Origin: Geomonas sp. RF6
GTDB lineage: Bacteria > Desulfobacterota > Desulfuromonadia > Geobacterales > Geobacteraceae
Reading direction: 5' to 3'
Length of the DNA stretch: 64,000 nt
Assembly (NCBI RefSeq): GCF_021044625.1
Contig: NZ_CP087999.1
Coordinates: forward strand, 1,319,001-1,383,000
A program made the translations under genes and the position numbers. Shown piece by piece: positions 15,811 to 25,993 of this stretch. Every line of letters begins with the position of its first letter. The stretch's first letter is position 1. The notes below the pieces were generated by a model. It was not told the DNA's origin and did no database searches. It was given only the letters and a program-made list of their open reading frames with translations.

Positions 15811-18120
15811 CTAATGGCCCAGCGCCCGCGAGAGTTCGTCGGCCAACTGTGAAATGGAGTACGGCTTTGCCACGACACCATTTACTGCCGCCTCGCTCTG
15901 CCACTCGGACAACGCCTCGGAGAAGTACCCACTGGAAACGACGATCACGGCGTTACTGTCCAGTTGCCGAATCTGCAGCGCCGCCTCCTTCCCCCCCATC
16001 CCCCCCGGCACCGTCATGTCGAGGAGCACCGCGTCAAAAGGCTCTCCCCCGGCGAGGCGCTCACGGTACAAGGTGATCGCCTCCTCGCCGTCACAGCAGG
16101 TAACGACGTCGTAGCCGATCTTCTTCAACATGCGGCGGGCCACCGAGCGTACGGACGCTTCATCATCCATCACAAGGATCTGCCCACGTGCTGTCACCGG
16201 CACAACGCTGGCGGGAACCCCCTGCTGCGCGGGCTCCCTCGGTCCGGCTGCCGGGAGCAGGATTTCGAAACAGGTCCCCACCCCTTGCTCTGACGACACG
16301 GCGATGTCCCCCCGGTGCCGCTTCACGATGGAGAAGACGGAGGCGAGCCCCAGCCCGGACCCGGTCGGCTTCGTGGTGAAGTACGGGTCAAAGATGCGCG
16401 GGAGGGTGTCGGGGGGAATTCCTCCCCCCTGGTCGGCGATCTTTAACTTCACGTAGCGGCCAGGCGCGAGGTTCCTCTGGGAGACGGCGATCTCCTCGTT
16501 CGTTGCCGTGACGGAGATGACGCCGCCCCCCTGCATCGCCTGCACTGCGTTCAGGATCAGGTTGTTCAGGGCCTGCTGGACCTGGGCCGCGTCCGCATCC
16601 ATGCACCACAGGTCCGGCACCAGGTCGAGATCGGCCTTGCAGTTGGTGCCGCTCAGAAAGAGCGACACCGCTTCCCGTATCAGGGGCTCGCTGTCCAGCG
16701 GCTTGCGGATCGGTTCGCCACCCCTTGCGAAGGTGAGGAGTTGGCGGGTGAGTCCGGCGGCTTTGGCGATGGCGACCTGGCTCTCCACCAGGCGCGGCGT
16801 GGGATCCCCCCCGCTTTCCACCTCCAGCTGGGCCACGGTGATGTTTCCCCCGATGGCGGTAAGTATGTTGTTGAAATCGTGGGCGATGCCACCCGCAAGG
16901 ACCCCGAGCGACGCCAGCCGCTCGTTCTTCTCCTGCTCCTCCTGCAGCTTTCTGCGCTCGGTCACGTCGGTATAGATGATGGCGATATGGGTCCTGTCCG
17001 GCGCATAGATGCGTATCTCCAGGTAGCGGTCGCGCATCTTGCAGTCGATCTCGGCGGGGACGCCGGTCCTGGCGACCTGATCCATCCGGCTCGACAGTAC
17101 CATACAAAGCTCCGGCATCACCTCGCCCAGGCTCCGTCCCACCAGATATTCCCGCCCTATACCGGCCATCCTCTCGAAGGTGGCGTTCAGCTCGACGAAG
17201 CGATACTCGAGATGCGTCTCCACGACCACCTCATGCAGCGAGAACCCCTCCTGCAGGGAGGAGAAGAGCTCGCGGTAGCGCGCCTCGTGCTCCTTTACCT
17301 CCTCCGCCGCGTGGACCCGGTAGGTTATGTCCCTGGCGATGCCGACAAAGCACCCGGCCGCCCTTCCCCCTTCATCGTGCCGGTACATCCTGCCGTGCAG
17401 GGCTACCCAGCGCACCTCCCCTTTGGGCCCGACGACGCGGTGTATCTTTCGGTAGGTGCCGCCGTCGGCGTCTATGACGCTCTTCTTGATCCCTTCGTGC
17501 AGTTGGGCGCGCTCCACGGGGTGGACGCACTGCAGGATCTCCATGTAGGTGACCGGTACCCGCGGCGCGATCCCGAAGATGGCGCGACTGCGCTCGTCCA
17601 GAACGACCTCGCCGCTCCCTACCCGGTACTCCCAGGTGCCGAGCTCCGCCGAGTCGAGAGCCTGGCGCAGCCGCAGTTCGCGTTCCGCCAGTGCCTCCTG
17701 GTGCGCCTTCAGCTCCCGGTTCAGCCGGATCTGGTTCATCGCCTCGTCGATCGCCTGGAAGAGCTGCGGATATACGATCGGCTTCAACACGTAGCGGCTG
17801 ATGCCGAGGCTGATGCTGAGGATCAGCTGCTCTACCTCGGTGTGGGCGGAGAGGACGATGATGTGCGCCTGCGGCGAAAGGAGGCGTATCTCTTGCGCCA
17901 TCTGCAGCCCGCTCATTTTCGGCATCTTCAGATCGGTGAGGACGATTTCCGGCCTGACCCCCTTGAAGAGCTCCACCCCCCGCGCGCCGTTGTCGGCGAA
18001 ATCGAGGGCGAGGTGGGGATACCTTCGTGAGAGGGCGCGTTGAAGCGCGTCCCGCGTTATGGGGTCGTCCTCAACGATCAGCATGCTATCCCGGCTAAGG
18101 TCCCGGTGCGGTAATTTCAT
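15811..18120 (-). CDS. Hybrid sensor kinase: REC-PAS-PAS-kinase-REC
   Basis: A 769-residue cytosolic hybrid histidine kinase. N-terminal receiver (about 10-125) has D63 in VLTDLKMPKMSG; two PAS domains follow (about 155-270 and 280-390); the dimerisation histidine is H414 in [12 protein letters not shown]; the ATPase domain runs about 510-625 (N-box NNLILNAVQAM, G-boxes GGGIPP and GSGLGLA); a C-terminal receiver has D701 in LLDMTVPG. Start ATG 18120 follows GAGG and gives a normal receiver edge; the frame extends 43 codons upstream with no homology. There is no membrane segment. It is the last gene of a minus-strand set of four signalling genes, which suggests a phosphorelay, but partners are not provable by sequence. 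Confidence 0.88.
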   Translation of the reverse strand: MKLPHRDLSRDSMLIVEDDPITRDALQRALSRRYPHLALDFADNGARGVELFKGVRPEIVLTDLKMPKMSGLQMAQEIRLLSPQAHIIVLSAHTEVEQLILSISLGISRYVLKPIVYPQLFQAIDEAMNQIRLNRELKAHQEALAERELRLRQALDSAELGTWEYRVGSGEVVLDERSRAIFGIAPRVPVTYMEILQCVHPVERAQLHEGIKKSVIDADGGTYRKIHRVVGPKGEVRWVALHGRMYRHDEGGRAAGCFVGIARDITYRVHAAEEVKEHEARYRELFSSLQEGFSLHEVVVETHLEYRFVELNATFERMAGIGREYLVGRSLGEVMPELCMVLSSRMDQVARTGVPAEIDCKMRDRYLEIRIYAPDRTHIAIIYTDVTERRKLQEEQEKNERLASLGVLAGGIAHDFNNILTAIGGNITVAQLEVESGGDPTPRLVESQVAIAKAAGLTRQLLTFARGGEPIRKPLDSEPLIREAVSLFLSGTNCKADLDLVPDLWCMDADAAQVQQALNNLILNAVQAMQGGGVISVTATNEEIAVSQRNLAPGRYVKLKIADQGGGIPPDTLPRIFDPYFTTKPTGSGLGLASVFSIVKRHRGDIAVSSEQGVGTCFEILLPAAGPREPAQQGVPASVVPVTARGQILVMDDEASVRSVARRMLKKIGYDVVTCCDGEEAITLYRERLAGGEPFDAVLLDMTVPGGMGGKEAALQIRQLDSNAVIVVSSGYFSEALSEWQSEAAVNGVVAKPYSISQLADELSRALGH

Positions 18121-18241
18121 CGATGCCTCGCAAAATGTGGGGGGCGCGCCGTCGGCCCAACCGCAGCACCCCTCTCTCTTCAGCAGCGAGCGGGCTCGGC
18201 ACCTCTGGCGCAGTCGGGAGTCACCGTGCGCCGCGTGCAGG

Positions 18242-20191
18242 TTACTCAAGGGGTGCCAGAAGTCTCGTCAGGAGCTCGCGCAGCTGCTCCGGCTGGTACG
18301 GCTTCGCGGCGAAAACGGCGTGTTCGTCACTCTCTATCGAAGAGGCGACCTCGTCTCCGTCATATCCGCTGCAGATGACTACCGGGATCGTCGGGGCGAT
18401 CTTGCGTAGCTCCGTGTAGGTTTGCAGTCCTCCCATCTCGGGCATCACGAGATCTATCAGGAGGAGATCGATGGAGGAACCCCTCGCCCGGTAGATCTCC
18501 AGCGCCTCCCGACCGTTTGATGCGGTGATGGTCGAAAAGCCCATCGACCTCAGCAGCTTCCCCCCGATCAGGCGAAGCTGCGCTTCGTCGTCGACCAGGA
18601 GAACGGTGCCGCGCGGTGTCGTTGCCGGAGGAGACGGGGGGGTCTGCACCGGCTCCCCCTCGTCGCCGTCGGCGCTCAACGGGAAGTAGACGGTGAAGGT
18701 GGTTCCTGCGCCGGGCGCACTGCACAGCTTGAGGGCCCCCCCGTGCGACTTGATGATGCCGAGCACCGCCGACATCCCGAGACCGCGGCCGGCGAGCTTG
18801 GTGGTGAAAAAGGGCTCGAAGATCCGCTTCCTCGTCTCCTCGTCCATGCCGCAGCCGGTATCGGCGACAACCACGCAGGCGTACCTGCCGGCCGGAATCG
18901 GCACCCCGAGGAAGTCCCTTTCCGCATCTTCCGCCACCTCCCTCTCGGCAACCGCGATCTTCACCGTCCCCGCACCGTCGCCGAGCGCTTCGGCGGCGTT
19001 CATGATGAGGTTCATGACGACCTGCTGGATCTGGGCCTGGTCGCCGTGCACGGCCGGCACCTCGCTTGCCAGGTCGAGGGTGAAGGAGACGTTCTTCCTG
19101 ATGGCCGATCTGAGCATGCGCACCATCTCGTCCACCAGGGGGCGGATGCTCACCTGAGTCTGGACCAGGGGGCTTCTCCCCGCGTAGGCAAGCATCTGGC
19201 GGCAAAGGTCGGCGGCCCTGCGCGCGGCACCATCGATGTGCTGGAAGTGTGCTTCGACGGCGGCGCGGGAGTCGAGGTTTTCCTGGGCCAGCATGCAGTG
19301 GCCGAGAATGATCATCAGGATGTTGTTGAAGTCGTGGGCGATGCCGCCGGCAAGGACCCCCAGGCTTTCCAGTTTCTGGGTCTGCTGCAGTTGCTGCTCG
19401 AGACAGAGACGCTCCCGCTCCGCCTTCCTGCGCTCGGTGACGTCCCGAGCCACGTGCACGAAGGCGGTGATGCACCCTTCTTCGTCGTAGAGGGGAGAAA
19501 CGGAGATTTCGAGTAAGCAGCCGTGCACTTCCAGCTCTTCGGAATGCTCCCGGCCGCTGGCAAGGGCGCGGAAGACGGGGCACTCCTCAGGGGGGGCAGC
19601 GGTGGAGTGCATGAGTTCGCAGCATCTGCGCCCTGTCAGTTCGTCGGGCTCCAGGTTGAAGCGGCTTGCCATGGCGCGGTTCACCCGCGTTATCGTGTAC
19701 CCGGCATCGATGATGAAGATAAGGTCGGAGACCGCCTCGAAGGTCTGCTCCCATTCCCGCTTCCCCCGGGCCACCGCCTCATACGTCCTTCTGCGCTCCT
19801 TGACGAGGTCCCACTCCGCCAGGGCCATCTTCACTATCCCGGGGAGGGCGAGGAAGACGTCGGGCGACTTCACCAGGTAGTCCTTTGCGCCCGCCTTCAT
19901 GGTGGAGGCCGCGACCTGCTCGTTTCCCTGGGAGGTCATGATGATGACTGGACACAGCTCCTTCACCATGGCCACCACCGCGTTGCCGTCTCCGTCGGGC
20001 AGGCGGTAGTCGGTAAGGACCAGGTCCGGGACGCAGCGCTCTATGAGACAGGCGGCCTCGGCGAGGGAGCGGGCCCTCTCCAGTCGATAGCGCTCGTGAC
20101 CGGCCTCGAAGGAACGGCTTATCAGCTCCGCGTGGTTCTCGTCATCCTCTACAACCAGCACGAGAGGTGGGGCAGGTGTATCCGTAGGCAC
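18242..20191 (-). CDS. Hybrid sensor kinase: REC-PAS-kinase-REC
   Basis: A 649-residue cytosolic hybrid kinase with the same layout as the downstream gene but one PAS. Receiver 1 carries D61 (VLTDYRLPDGDG); the PAS domain at about 145-255 has a cysteine cluster (RRCCELMHS..PEECP) that could bind a metal or redox cofactor; the phospho-acceptor is H286 ([12 protein letters not shown]); the ATPase domain lies about 385-505 and receiver 2 about 525-645 (LLLIDLVMPEMGG). It is separated from the response regulator upstream by 30 bases, so the genes are likely one transcript. Confidence 0.88.
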   Translation of the reverse strand: MPTDTPAPPLVLVVEDDENHAELISRSFEAGHERYRLERARSLAEAACLIERCVPDLVLTDYRLPDGDGNAVVAMVKELCPVIIMTSQGNEQVAASTMKAGAKDYLVKSPDVFLALPGIVKMALAEWDLVKERRRTYEAVARGKREWEQTFEAVSDLIFIIDAGYTITRVNRAMASRFNLEPDELTGRRCCELMHSTAAPPEECPVFRALASGREHSEELEVHGCLLEISVSPLYDEEGCITAFVHVARDVTERRKAERERLCLEQQLQQTQKLESLGVLAGGIAHDFNNILMIILGHCMLAQENLDSRAAVEAHFQHIDGAARRAADLCRQMLAYAGRSPLVQTQVSIRPLVDEMVRMLRSAIRKNVSFTLDLASEVPAVHGDQAQIQQVVMNLIMNAAEALGDGAGTVKIAVAEREVAEDAERDFLGVPIPAGRYACVVVADTGCGMDEETRKRIFEPFFTTKLAGRGLGMSAVLGIIKSHGGALKLCSAPGAGTTFTVYFPLSADGDEGEPVQTPPSPPATTPRGTVLLVDDEAQLRLIGGKLLRSMGFSTITASNGREALEIYRARGSSIDLLLIDLVMPEMGGLQTYTELRKIAPTIPVVICSGYDGDEVASSIESDEHAVFAAKPYQPEQLRELLTRLLAPLE

Positions 20192-20220
20192 GTCGCGCCT
20201 CCTGTCTCAGGGGAAGGTAG

Positions 20221-20664
20221 TCACCACGGCCGCCGGTTCCAGGCGAGCCAGTAAAACCCCAGGTCTTTCAAGAGCCTGCTGAAATCCGCGAAGGCGACCG
20301 GTTTGGTGAGGTAGCTGTTGGCGTGGTACTCATAGGCCAGGGCCATGTCGCGCTCGGCATCAGAGGTGGTGAGCACCACCACCGGTATGGAGCGCAGGAC
20401 ATGACTCTCCTTCACCTCCTTCAGCACCTGGAGACCGTCCACCTTAGGCAGGCGCAGGTCCAAAAGCATCAGGTGAGGGGTGGGAAAGCTCGCCTTATCG
20501 GCATAGCAGCCTCGTCCGTGCAGGTAGTCCAGCGCCTGCTCGCCGTCCTCCACATGGACGATGCGGTTGGCGACGTGGAAATCCTCCAGGTTGCGTGTCA
20601 CTATCTCGGCGTGGTCGGGATTGTCCTCGACCAGAAGAATCACCAGCGCCTCACCCGTCATCAT
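20221..20664 (-). CDS. Single-domain response regulator (Rcp1-like)
   Basis: A 147-residue stand-alone receiver. Acidic pair EDN near the start, phospho-acceptor Asp in LMLLDLRLPKVDG, and TT..K switch residues (VVLTTSD, SYLTKP) are all present. The start is one of two adjacent ATGs (20664 or 20661) that overlap the stop of the upstream kinase, with GGAGGGAA as ribosome site. Coupling to that kinase makes it the likely cognate partner; it carries no output domain, so it probably passes phosphate on or acts by binding. Confidence 0.9.
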   Translation of the reverse strand: MMTGEALVILLVEDNPDHAEIVTRNLEDFHVANRIVHVEDGEQALDYLHGRGCYADKASFPTPHLMLLDLRLPKVDGLQVLKEVKESHVLRSIPVVVLTTSDAERDMALAYEYHANSYLTKPVAFADFSRLLKDLGFYWLAWNRRPW

Positions 20665-22604
20665 TTCCCTCCCTGTGACGACCCCAGGTGGAAGCAAAAG
20701 ACGCTCCCCTTTCCCGGGCCTTCCGACTCGACCCACACCTCTCCGCCGTGGGCCTCCACGATCCGTTTGACCAGGGCGAGACCTATGCCGCTTCCTTCCG
20801 TCCTGGCATCGAGCTTGTTGAAGAGCCCGAAGATGTTCTGGTGGTACTTGGGATCGATCCCCACCCCGTTGTCCTGCACGAAGAAGACCTCCCTGCCGCC
20901 GGCGCGGCGCGTCCCCAGAGAGATCACGGGATGGGGCTGGGCCCCCAGGTACTTTATGGCGTTCTCCAAGAGATTCTGCCAGACCTCGTGCAGGCGCCGC
21001 CGGTCGCACAGCACGGCGGGGAGCCCGGACTGCACCGTGATCTCGACCCCCTTTTCCTGCAGGGGTCCCGCCATCTGGACGATCACCTCCTGTACCAGCG
21101 TCCCCATCTCCACCCGTTCCGGGGTGCTGATGACGCGCCCGATCCTGGAGAGTTCCAGCAGGTCGTTGAGGAGCCCCGCCATCTTGTCGGCGGCCGCGCC
21201 GATCCGTTCCAGGTCCCTCTCCATCCGGTGGTACGTCCCCGTCGCCAGGTCCTGCTTCAGGGAGTCGGAAAAGCCCTTCACCGTGATCAGTGGGCTTTTG
21301 AGGTCGTGGGAGACGGTATAGGTGAAGCGCTCCAGTTCGGCATTTCTGCGGGAGAGTTCCTCCTGCGCTTTTTTGCGGTCGGTGATGTCGGTGACGATCA
21401 GGGCGAACTGCCGGGGCTGCGGCCGGTAAACCACGACGTCCAGGTGCTGGTCCAGGCCGTCCCCCGATCGCTCCAGATGCGCAGGGGTGCCGGTTCTGAC
21501 CACCGCCTCCCCGATCTCCAGCCACTGGGGCTCGCTGTCGGGGAAGACCTCCCGTGCGGTACGCCCGACCACCTGCTCCCCCGTGACGCCGGAGAGGCGT
21601 TCGAAGCTCGCGTTCACCATGAGGAAGCGGTAGTCGACCCCCTTGCCGGTTTCGTCGCAGATCAGCTCATGCAGAGCCACCCCCTGCAGCATCGACTCGA
21701 TGAGGTTTTTGAAGCTGAGCTCGCTGAGCTCCAGCAACTCCTTCTTTTGCCTGACCTCCCGGCTCGAAACCCACGCGATCCTCCCCGCAACCGCCAGCCC
21801 GACCGCCAGGAAGGCGCAGGCAAGCCACACCACGGCGCCGAAGCGGTCCTTTTCCAGGTTGTTGACCCAGTACTCGTAGCGCTCGTAGTAGAGCGATCCC
21901 TTGTCCGCCTTGAGAGCCCCTATCTCGCGGTCCAGGCTCGCCAGGAGCTCCCGGTTGGCACCCTTTTTCACCGCGAAGCCGAGCTTCACCGGGGTGAACA
22001 AGATGGCGGTGCGCCGGACGTGAAATTTCTCCTCGAACTGCAGACCGGTCAGGTTGGTGGACACCGCCGCATCGCAGCGCTGCTGCTCGAGGTCGCGGAA
22101 TGCCTGGAGATAGCTCCCTTCCTCCAGGAAGTTCGCCGTGATCTCGAACTGCCGCAGCGTCTGCTTCAGCCCGTCGGTGTACACGCTCCCGTGGAGCCCG
22201 GAGATCCGTTTGCCCCGCAAATCGAAGATGGTCTCGATCCCGCTGCCGGGACGGGTGTAGATCACCCCCCAGTCGAGAAAGAGCGCCTGTTCGCCGAAAT
22301 CGACCTCCCCCTTGCGCGCCTCCGTGACGCCGACGCAGGGGACGAGGTCGAGCCGGCCGTCCAGCAGCGCCTGGTAGGTCTCCTTCCAGGTGCCGTACTG
22401 GTAGCGGACCTGCCACCCTTCCTTTCGCGCGACGTGGTTGATCACGTCGACGTAGAGACCCGCCGGGCTACCGTTCTCGTCTTTGAAGATAAGGGGCTTG
22501 AAGTCGTACAGCCCCACCCTGAGCACCCCCTGTGCACGAGCGGCAAAGGGGGAGAGGATCCAGAGGAAGATCACGGCGACCAGGGCCGTCTTTGCACACT
22601 TCAT
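20661..22604 (-). CDS. Sensor kinase with periplasmic substrate-binding domain
   Basis: A 647-residue kinase whose sensor is a family 3 solute-binding protein: signal peptide 1-24, SBP_bac_3 domain about 28-250, membrane helix about 257-279, PAS about 295-410, dimerisation histidine H433 in YTVSHDLKSPL, and ATPase domain to 640. The binding domain suggests detection of an amino acid or similar polar ligand in the periplasm (BvgS/EvgS-like idea), but the ligand is unknown. It heads the four-gene signalling set; 238 bases upstream to the next gene leave room for a promoter. Confidence 0.9.
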   Translation of the reverse strand: MKCAKTALVAVIFLWILSPFAARAQGVLRVGLYDFKPLIFKDENGSPAGLYVDVINHVARKEGWQVRYQYGTWKETYQALLDGRLDLVPCVGVTEARKGEVDFGEQALFLDWGVIYTRPGSGIETIFDLRGKRISGLHGSVYTDGLKQTLRQFEITANFLEEGSYLQAFRDLEQQRCDAAVSTNLTGLQFEEKFHVRRTAILFTPVKLGFAVKKGANRELLASLDREIGALKADKGSLYYERYEYWVNNLEKDRFGAVVWLACAFLAVGLAVAGRIAWVSSREVRQKKELLELSELSFKNLIESMLQGVALHELICDETGKGVDYRFLMVNASFERLSGVTGEQVVGRTAREVFPDSEPQWLEIGEAVVRTGTPAHLERSGDGLDQHLDVVVYRPQPRQFALIVTDITDRKKAQEELSRRNAELERFTYTVSHDLKSPLITVKGFSDSLKQDLATGTYHRMERDLERIGAAADKMAGLLNDLLELSRIGRVISTPERVEMGTLVQEVIVQMAGPLQEKGVEITVQSGLPAVLCDRRRLHEVWQNLLENAIKYLGAQPHPVISLGTRRAGGREVFFVQDNGVGIDPKYHQNIFGLFNKLDARTEGSGIGLALVKRIVEAHGGEVWVESEGPGKGSVFCFHLGSSQGGK

Positions 22605-22842
22605 CGTTCTGGCGCTCCCTTCTCAGCGGGTACGGTGGGGTGCCCGGTTCCGGCCCGTAACGGCCGGCACGAGGTGAGGGGGCGGTGCGCCAGAAGAGCG
22701 ACCGTTGCGGGCGCACTCTCCCCCGGGCTTGGCGGGTGTGTCGCGCAGGAGATGGCGCGAGACGGAACAGCAGAACATCAATCGCAGACGCGGTCAAGTC
22801 GGTGAAGGTCTGATGGCGTGTAGGAAAAGATGAAGGGGGTGG

Positions 22843-23493
22843 CTAGGCAGGAAACTTCCGCTCCGCCAGTCGGTGGAAATGGCCGAAGCTGATGATGTCC
22901 GCGGTGGTCCGGAGCTGAAGCTTTTCCAGAATGCGGGTGCGATAGGTGCTGACGGTCTTGACGCTCAGCCCCAACTCCCCTGCGATCTCGGTGAGGGTCT
23001 TGCCCGCCGTCATCATGCAAATCAGCTGGAACTCGCGGTCGGACAGGATGTCCGGCATGGGGGGGGTCTCCCCTTTTTTGCCGACCGCATCGATGATGAG
23101 GCTCGTCTGGGCGGAGGTGACGTAGCGCCTGCCGTTCAGCCCGGTCTCGATCGCTTCCTTGAGGACGGCCGCGTCTCCTGCCTTGTTGAGGTACCCTGCC
23201 GCCCCCGCCCGCAGCGAACGGACCGCGTAATGCTCGTCGCTGTGGGTGCTGAGAATGAGCACCGGCACCTGCGGGTTGTGCCGCTGCAGCCTCTTGAGCA
23301 CGTCCAGCCCGTTCATGTCGGGAAGGGAGATGTCCAGCAGCACCAGGTCGTAGCTGGCCGAGCAGAACATGGAGATCGCCTGCTGGCCGTCCTGTGCCTC
23401 GTCGAACTCCGCCGGCTCCAGCAAATCCTTCAGGATCCTGATGATCCCCTGCCTGAGAATGGCATGGTCATCGACAACGAGGAGTTTCTTCAT
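22843..23493 (-). CDS. NarL/FixJ-family response regulator
   Basis: A 216-residue regulator with receiver (D54 in LLDISLPDMNG, K in YLNKAG) and a LuxR-type helix-turn-helix at about 150-205 (LSDREFQLICMMTAGKTLTE, then SVKTVSTYRTRI). Its ATG lies inside the end of the upstream kinase gene (26-base overlap), marking a cognate pair. Confidence 0.93.
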   Translation of the reverse strand: MKKLLVVDDHAILRQGIIRILKDLLEPAEFDEAQDGQQAISMFCSASYDLVLLDISLPDMNGLDVLKRLQRHNPQVPVLILSTHSDEHYAVRSLRAGAAGYLNKAGDAAVLKEAIETGLNGRRYVTSAQTSLIIDAVGKKGETPPMPDILSDREFQLICMMTAGKTLTEIAGELGLSVKTVSTYRTRILEKLQLRTTADIISFGHFHRLAERKFPA

Positions 23494-25993
23494 GGTGAGT
23501 TTCCCCTTTTCCTAGAGGCATGCTGAGCCGCAGGACGGTGCCGCTACCTGGTTTGCCGTTGATCTCCACTGTCCCCCCGCAGATCCTGGCACGTTCCTGC
23601 ATGCCGAGGACCCCGTACGCCCTGGGGGAGGAGAGCTGTTCGCTCCCCGCTCCGCACCCGTTGTCGGAAATCTCCAGGACCATGGTGTCCCCCTGCTGGC
23701 AGAGCGAGATCCCCACCTCGGTGGCACGTGCGTGGCGGGCCACGTTGGTGAGAGCTTCCTGCACGATGCGCATGACCGCGGTCGCTGTCTGCTGATCGGA
23801 GGGTGCCGCCTCGTCGTTTAGCATGAGGAAGCATTCGAGTCCGCTGCGCCTGCTGAATTCGGCCACATGCCACTCGAGGGCGGCGCAGAGCCCGAGGCCG
23901 TCCAGCAGGGGGGGGCGCAGGTCCGCCGCGATGCGATGCACCGAGGCGGTCAGCTGGTCTATCCCCGTCCTCATTTCCTCCATGCGTTCCCGCACCTCGG
24001 GAAGGTCGGGTACCCGGGACTGCAGCCACTCCAGGTCTATTTTCAAAAGGGTAACGTTTTGCCCTATGTCGTCGTGAATGTCGCGGGCCAGCGCGATCCG
24101 CTCCCGCTCCTGGACCTCCTGCACGTGCTCGCTCAGGGAGAGAATCTTCCTGTTAAGTTCCAGCAGAGCCTGCCTGGCATTCTCCCGCTCCGTCAGATCG
24201 CGAACGGCGGCCACGTGCATCTGGCGACCCTGGGAGGAGAAGTACCCTGCGGCTACCTCGACGGGGAAGACGGTGCCGTCCTTCTTCCTGTGCAGGCGCA
24301 GGGGAACCGCGGTTTCCCGTTCGGCGATCGCCCTCTCCGTCTGCGCGGGTTCGGCGGAGAGATCGACGTGCCTCAGTTGCAGGAACTCCTCGCGGGTGTG
24401 GCCATACATGCGGATCGCCGCGCTGTTCACGTCGATGAACCTGCCCGTCTCCCAGTCGGTGAGAACGACCGCGTCCGATTCGGTCTCGAAGAGGCTGTGG
24501 TAGCGCTCCTCGCTGTTTCTGAGCTCCTCCTCCGCAGCCTTCCGCGCTGTGATGTCGATGTTGACCCCGATGACTCTGACCGGCTCCCCGGACGGGCCGC
24601 TGAACGCCTGAAAGCGCGCGGAGATCCAGCGCAGGGAACCGTCGGGAAGGAGTACGCGCCACTCCCCCTCCCCCGGCTCACCGGAGGCGAGCGCCCGGTT
24701 CACGGTGGCGATGGCGCCTTCCCTGTCGGGGGGGTAAATAAGCTGCTCCCACGCCTCCTCAGTCCCGCCGAAAGTACCGGGCGCCAGACCATACATCTTT
24801 TCCAGCTCCGGGCTCCAGGTATTCACCCCGGTCTGGATATTCCATTCGAAGGCACCGATGCCGGTCGCCTGGTAGGCCAGCCGCAGCCGCTCCTCGCTCA
24901 GTTCCAGCCTCTGCTTGTGCTTGCTTTCCTTCTCGATGTGCTGTTGCAGAAGGAGACAGGTCTTCTCCAGCGAGCGTCCGATGTCATCGATTTCGGCGAC
25001 AGGATGCGGTCCGAACGTCCCTTCCGCTCTACCCTGCGCTATGGAAAGGGCGTAGGGGACCAGGGAGCGCAGCGAATCGACGATGTCTCTTATGATCCCC
25101 ATGGCCAGAAAGATGCTCAGCAGCGAAACGCAAAGTGCGCCGCCGGTTACGAGGCCGGCCCAGCCGACCAGGTCCCTCATGACGATGGAGGTGGGGACGC
25201 CGATCAATACCGCCCACCCCGTCGCGGGGGACTGGGCGAAAGATACCAGGACAGGAACCCCGGCCGCATTTTTCACCTCTGCGGTACCTGAGCTTCTCGT
25301 GTCCAAGGCGAGACGCAGTGCGGCAGGTATGGGCCTGCCGACCACATACTCCGAATTGCCGGTCTTGGCGACCACGTTACGTTTGCCGTCGATGACCGCT
25401 GCATGCCAGCCGGCGGGCAACCTGAGTCCCGCGCAGGTTCTTTTTCCGATCCAGTCGGAGGGAACGGCAATAGAGAGGTCGTAGGCCACCCGACCGCTGA
25501 CGAAGACCGGGACGTCGACGGCAACCAGAGGTCGCTTGGTGACCGCCCCGAAGAAAAGATTGCTTACCACCGGCTTGCCGTGCTGGAAGATGTGCTGCAC
25601 CGTGGTGGGGTTGTTGCGTTTGGGGAGGGGGGTTCCGAAGGAACGGTAGCTATTGACCAACTGCTGGGCGCTTCTGTCGGCAACAATGATGTCGGCGCCC
25701 GGAAAGGCGTGCAGCAGATCAAGACACTGTCGGTGGATCTCCCCGAGGTCCCCGGAGCGGAAGGCCGGTGAAGTGGCGAGGCCCTCAAGGGCGAACTGGA
25801 GGTTTGCCAATTCGCTGTCGACCGCCTTCTCCAGATGTCTGACGGGATCCGTCATTTCCCGTCTGAGTACCTCGAGCTTCGATGAATGCGCCGCAAAAAG
25901 GAGAACACCTGACAGGACCCAGATCGGAACGACACAGGTGAAGACCAGCAGTATCAAGCGGGTTCTGATGGTGGATTTGTTTGCGACAGACAT
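23468..25993 (-). CDS. NarX-type membrane sensor kinase with two PAS domains
   Basis: An 841-residue kinase: membrane helix about 12-35, extracytoplasmic Cache-like region about 40-270, second helix about 275-300 with a HAMP-like stretch, PAS domains about 360-485 and 490-615, then a HisKA_3 dimerisation domain with RDIHDDIGQNVTLLK and an ATPase domain near the end (ISDNGCG). HisKA_3 kinases pair with NarL-type regulators, exactly what the overlapping next gene is. The periplasmic region suggests small-molecule sensing; ligand unknown. Confidence 0.9.
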   Translation of the reverse strand: MSVANKSTIRTRLILLVFTCVVPIWVLSGVLLFAAHSSKLEVLRREMTDPVRHLEKAVDSELANLQFALEGLATSPAFRSGDLGEIHRQCLDLLHAFPGADIIVADRSAQQLVNSYRSFGTPLPKRNNPTTVQHIFQHGKPVVSNLFFGAVTKRPLVAVDVPVFVSGRVAYDLSIAVPSDWIGKRTCAGLRLPAGWHAAVIDGKRNVVAKTGNSEYVVGRPIPAALRLALDTRSSGTAEVKNAAGVPVLVSFAQSPATGWAVLIGVPTSIVMRDLVGWAGLVTGGALCVSLLSIFLAMGIIRDIVDSLRSLVPYALSIAQGRAEGTFGPHPVAEIDDIGRSLEKTCLLLQQHIEKESKHKQRLELSEERLRLAYQATGIGAFEWNIQTGVNTWSPELEKMYGLAPGTFGGTEEAWEQLIYPPDREGAIATVNRALASGEPGEGEWRVLLPDGSLRWISARFQAFSGPSGEPVRVIGVNIDITARKAAEEELRNSEERYHSLFETESDAVVLTDWETGRFIDVNSAAIRMYGHTREEFLQLRHVDLSAEPAQTERAIAERETAVPLRLHRKKDGTVFPVEVAAGYFSSQGRQMHVAAVRDLTERENARQALLELNRKILSLSEHVQEVQERERIALARDIHDDIGQNVTLLKIDLEWLQSRVPDLPEVRERMEEMRTGIDQLTASVHRIAADLRPPLLDGLGLCAALEWHVAEFSRRSGLECFLMLNDEAAPSDQQTATAVMRIVQEALTNVARHARATEVGISLCQQGDTMVLEISDNGCGAGSEQLSSPRAYGVLGMQERARICGGTVEINGKPGSGTVLRLSMPLGKGETHHEETPRCR

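Noticed and set aside
16741-18030. A 429-codon plus-strand frame antisense to a hybrid kinase
   Set aside because: Same cause; composition is Arg/Gly/His-rich and no motif is visible.
20688-22805. A 705-codon open frame on the plus strand
   Set aside because: It lies antisense to a complete kinase with intact motifs; GC-rich codon bias creates such frames. No domain pattern, no ribosome site.
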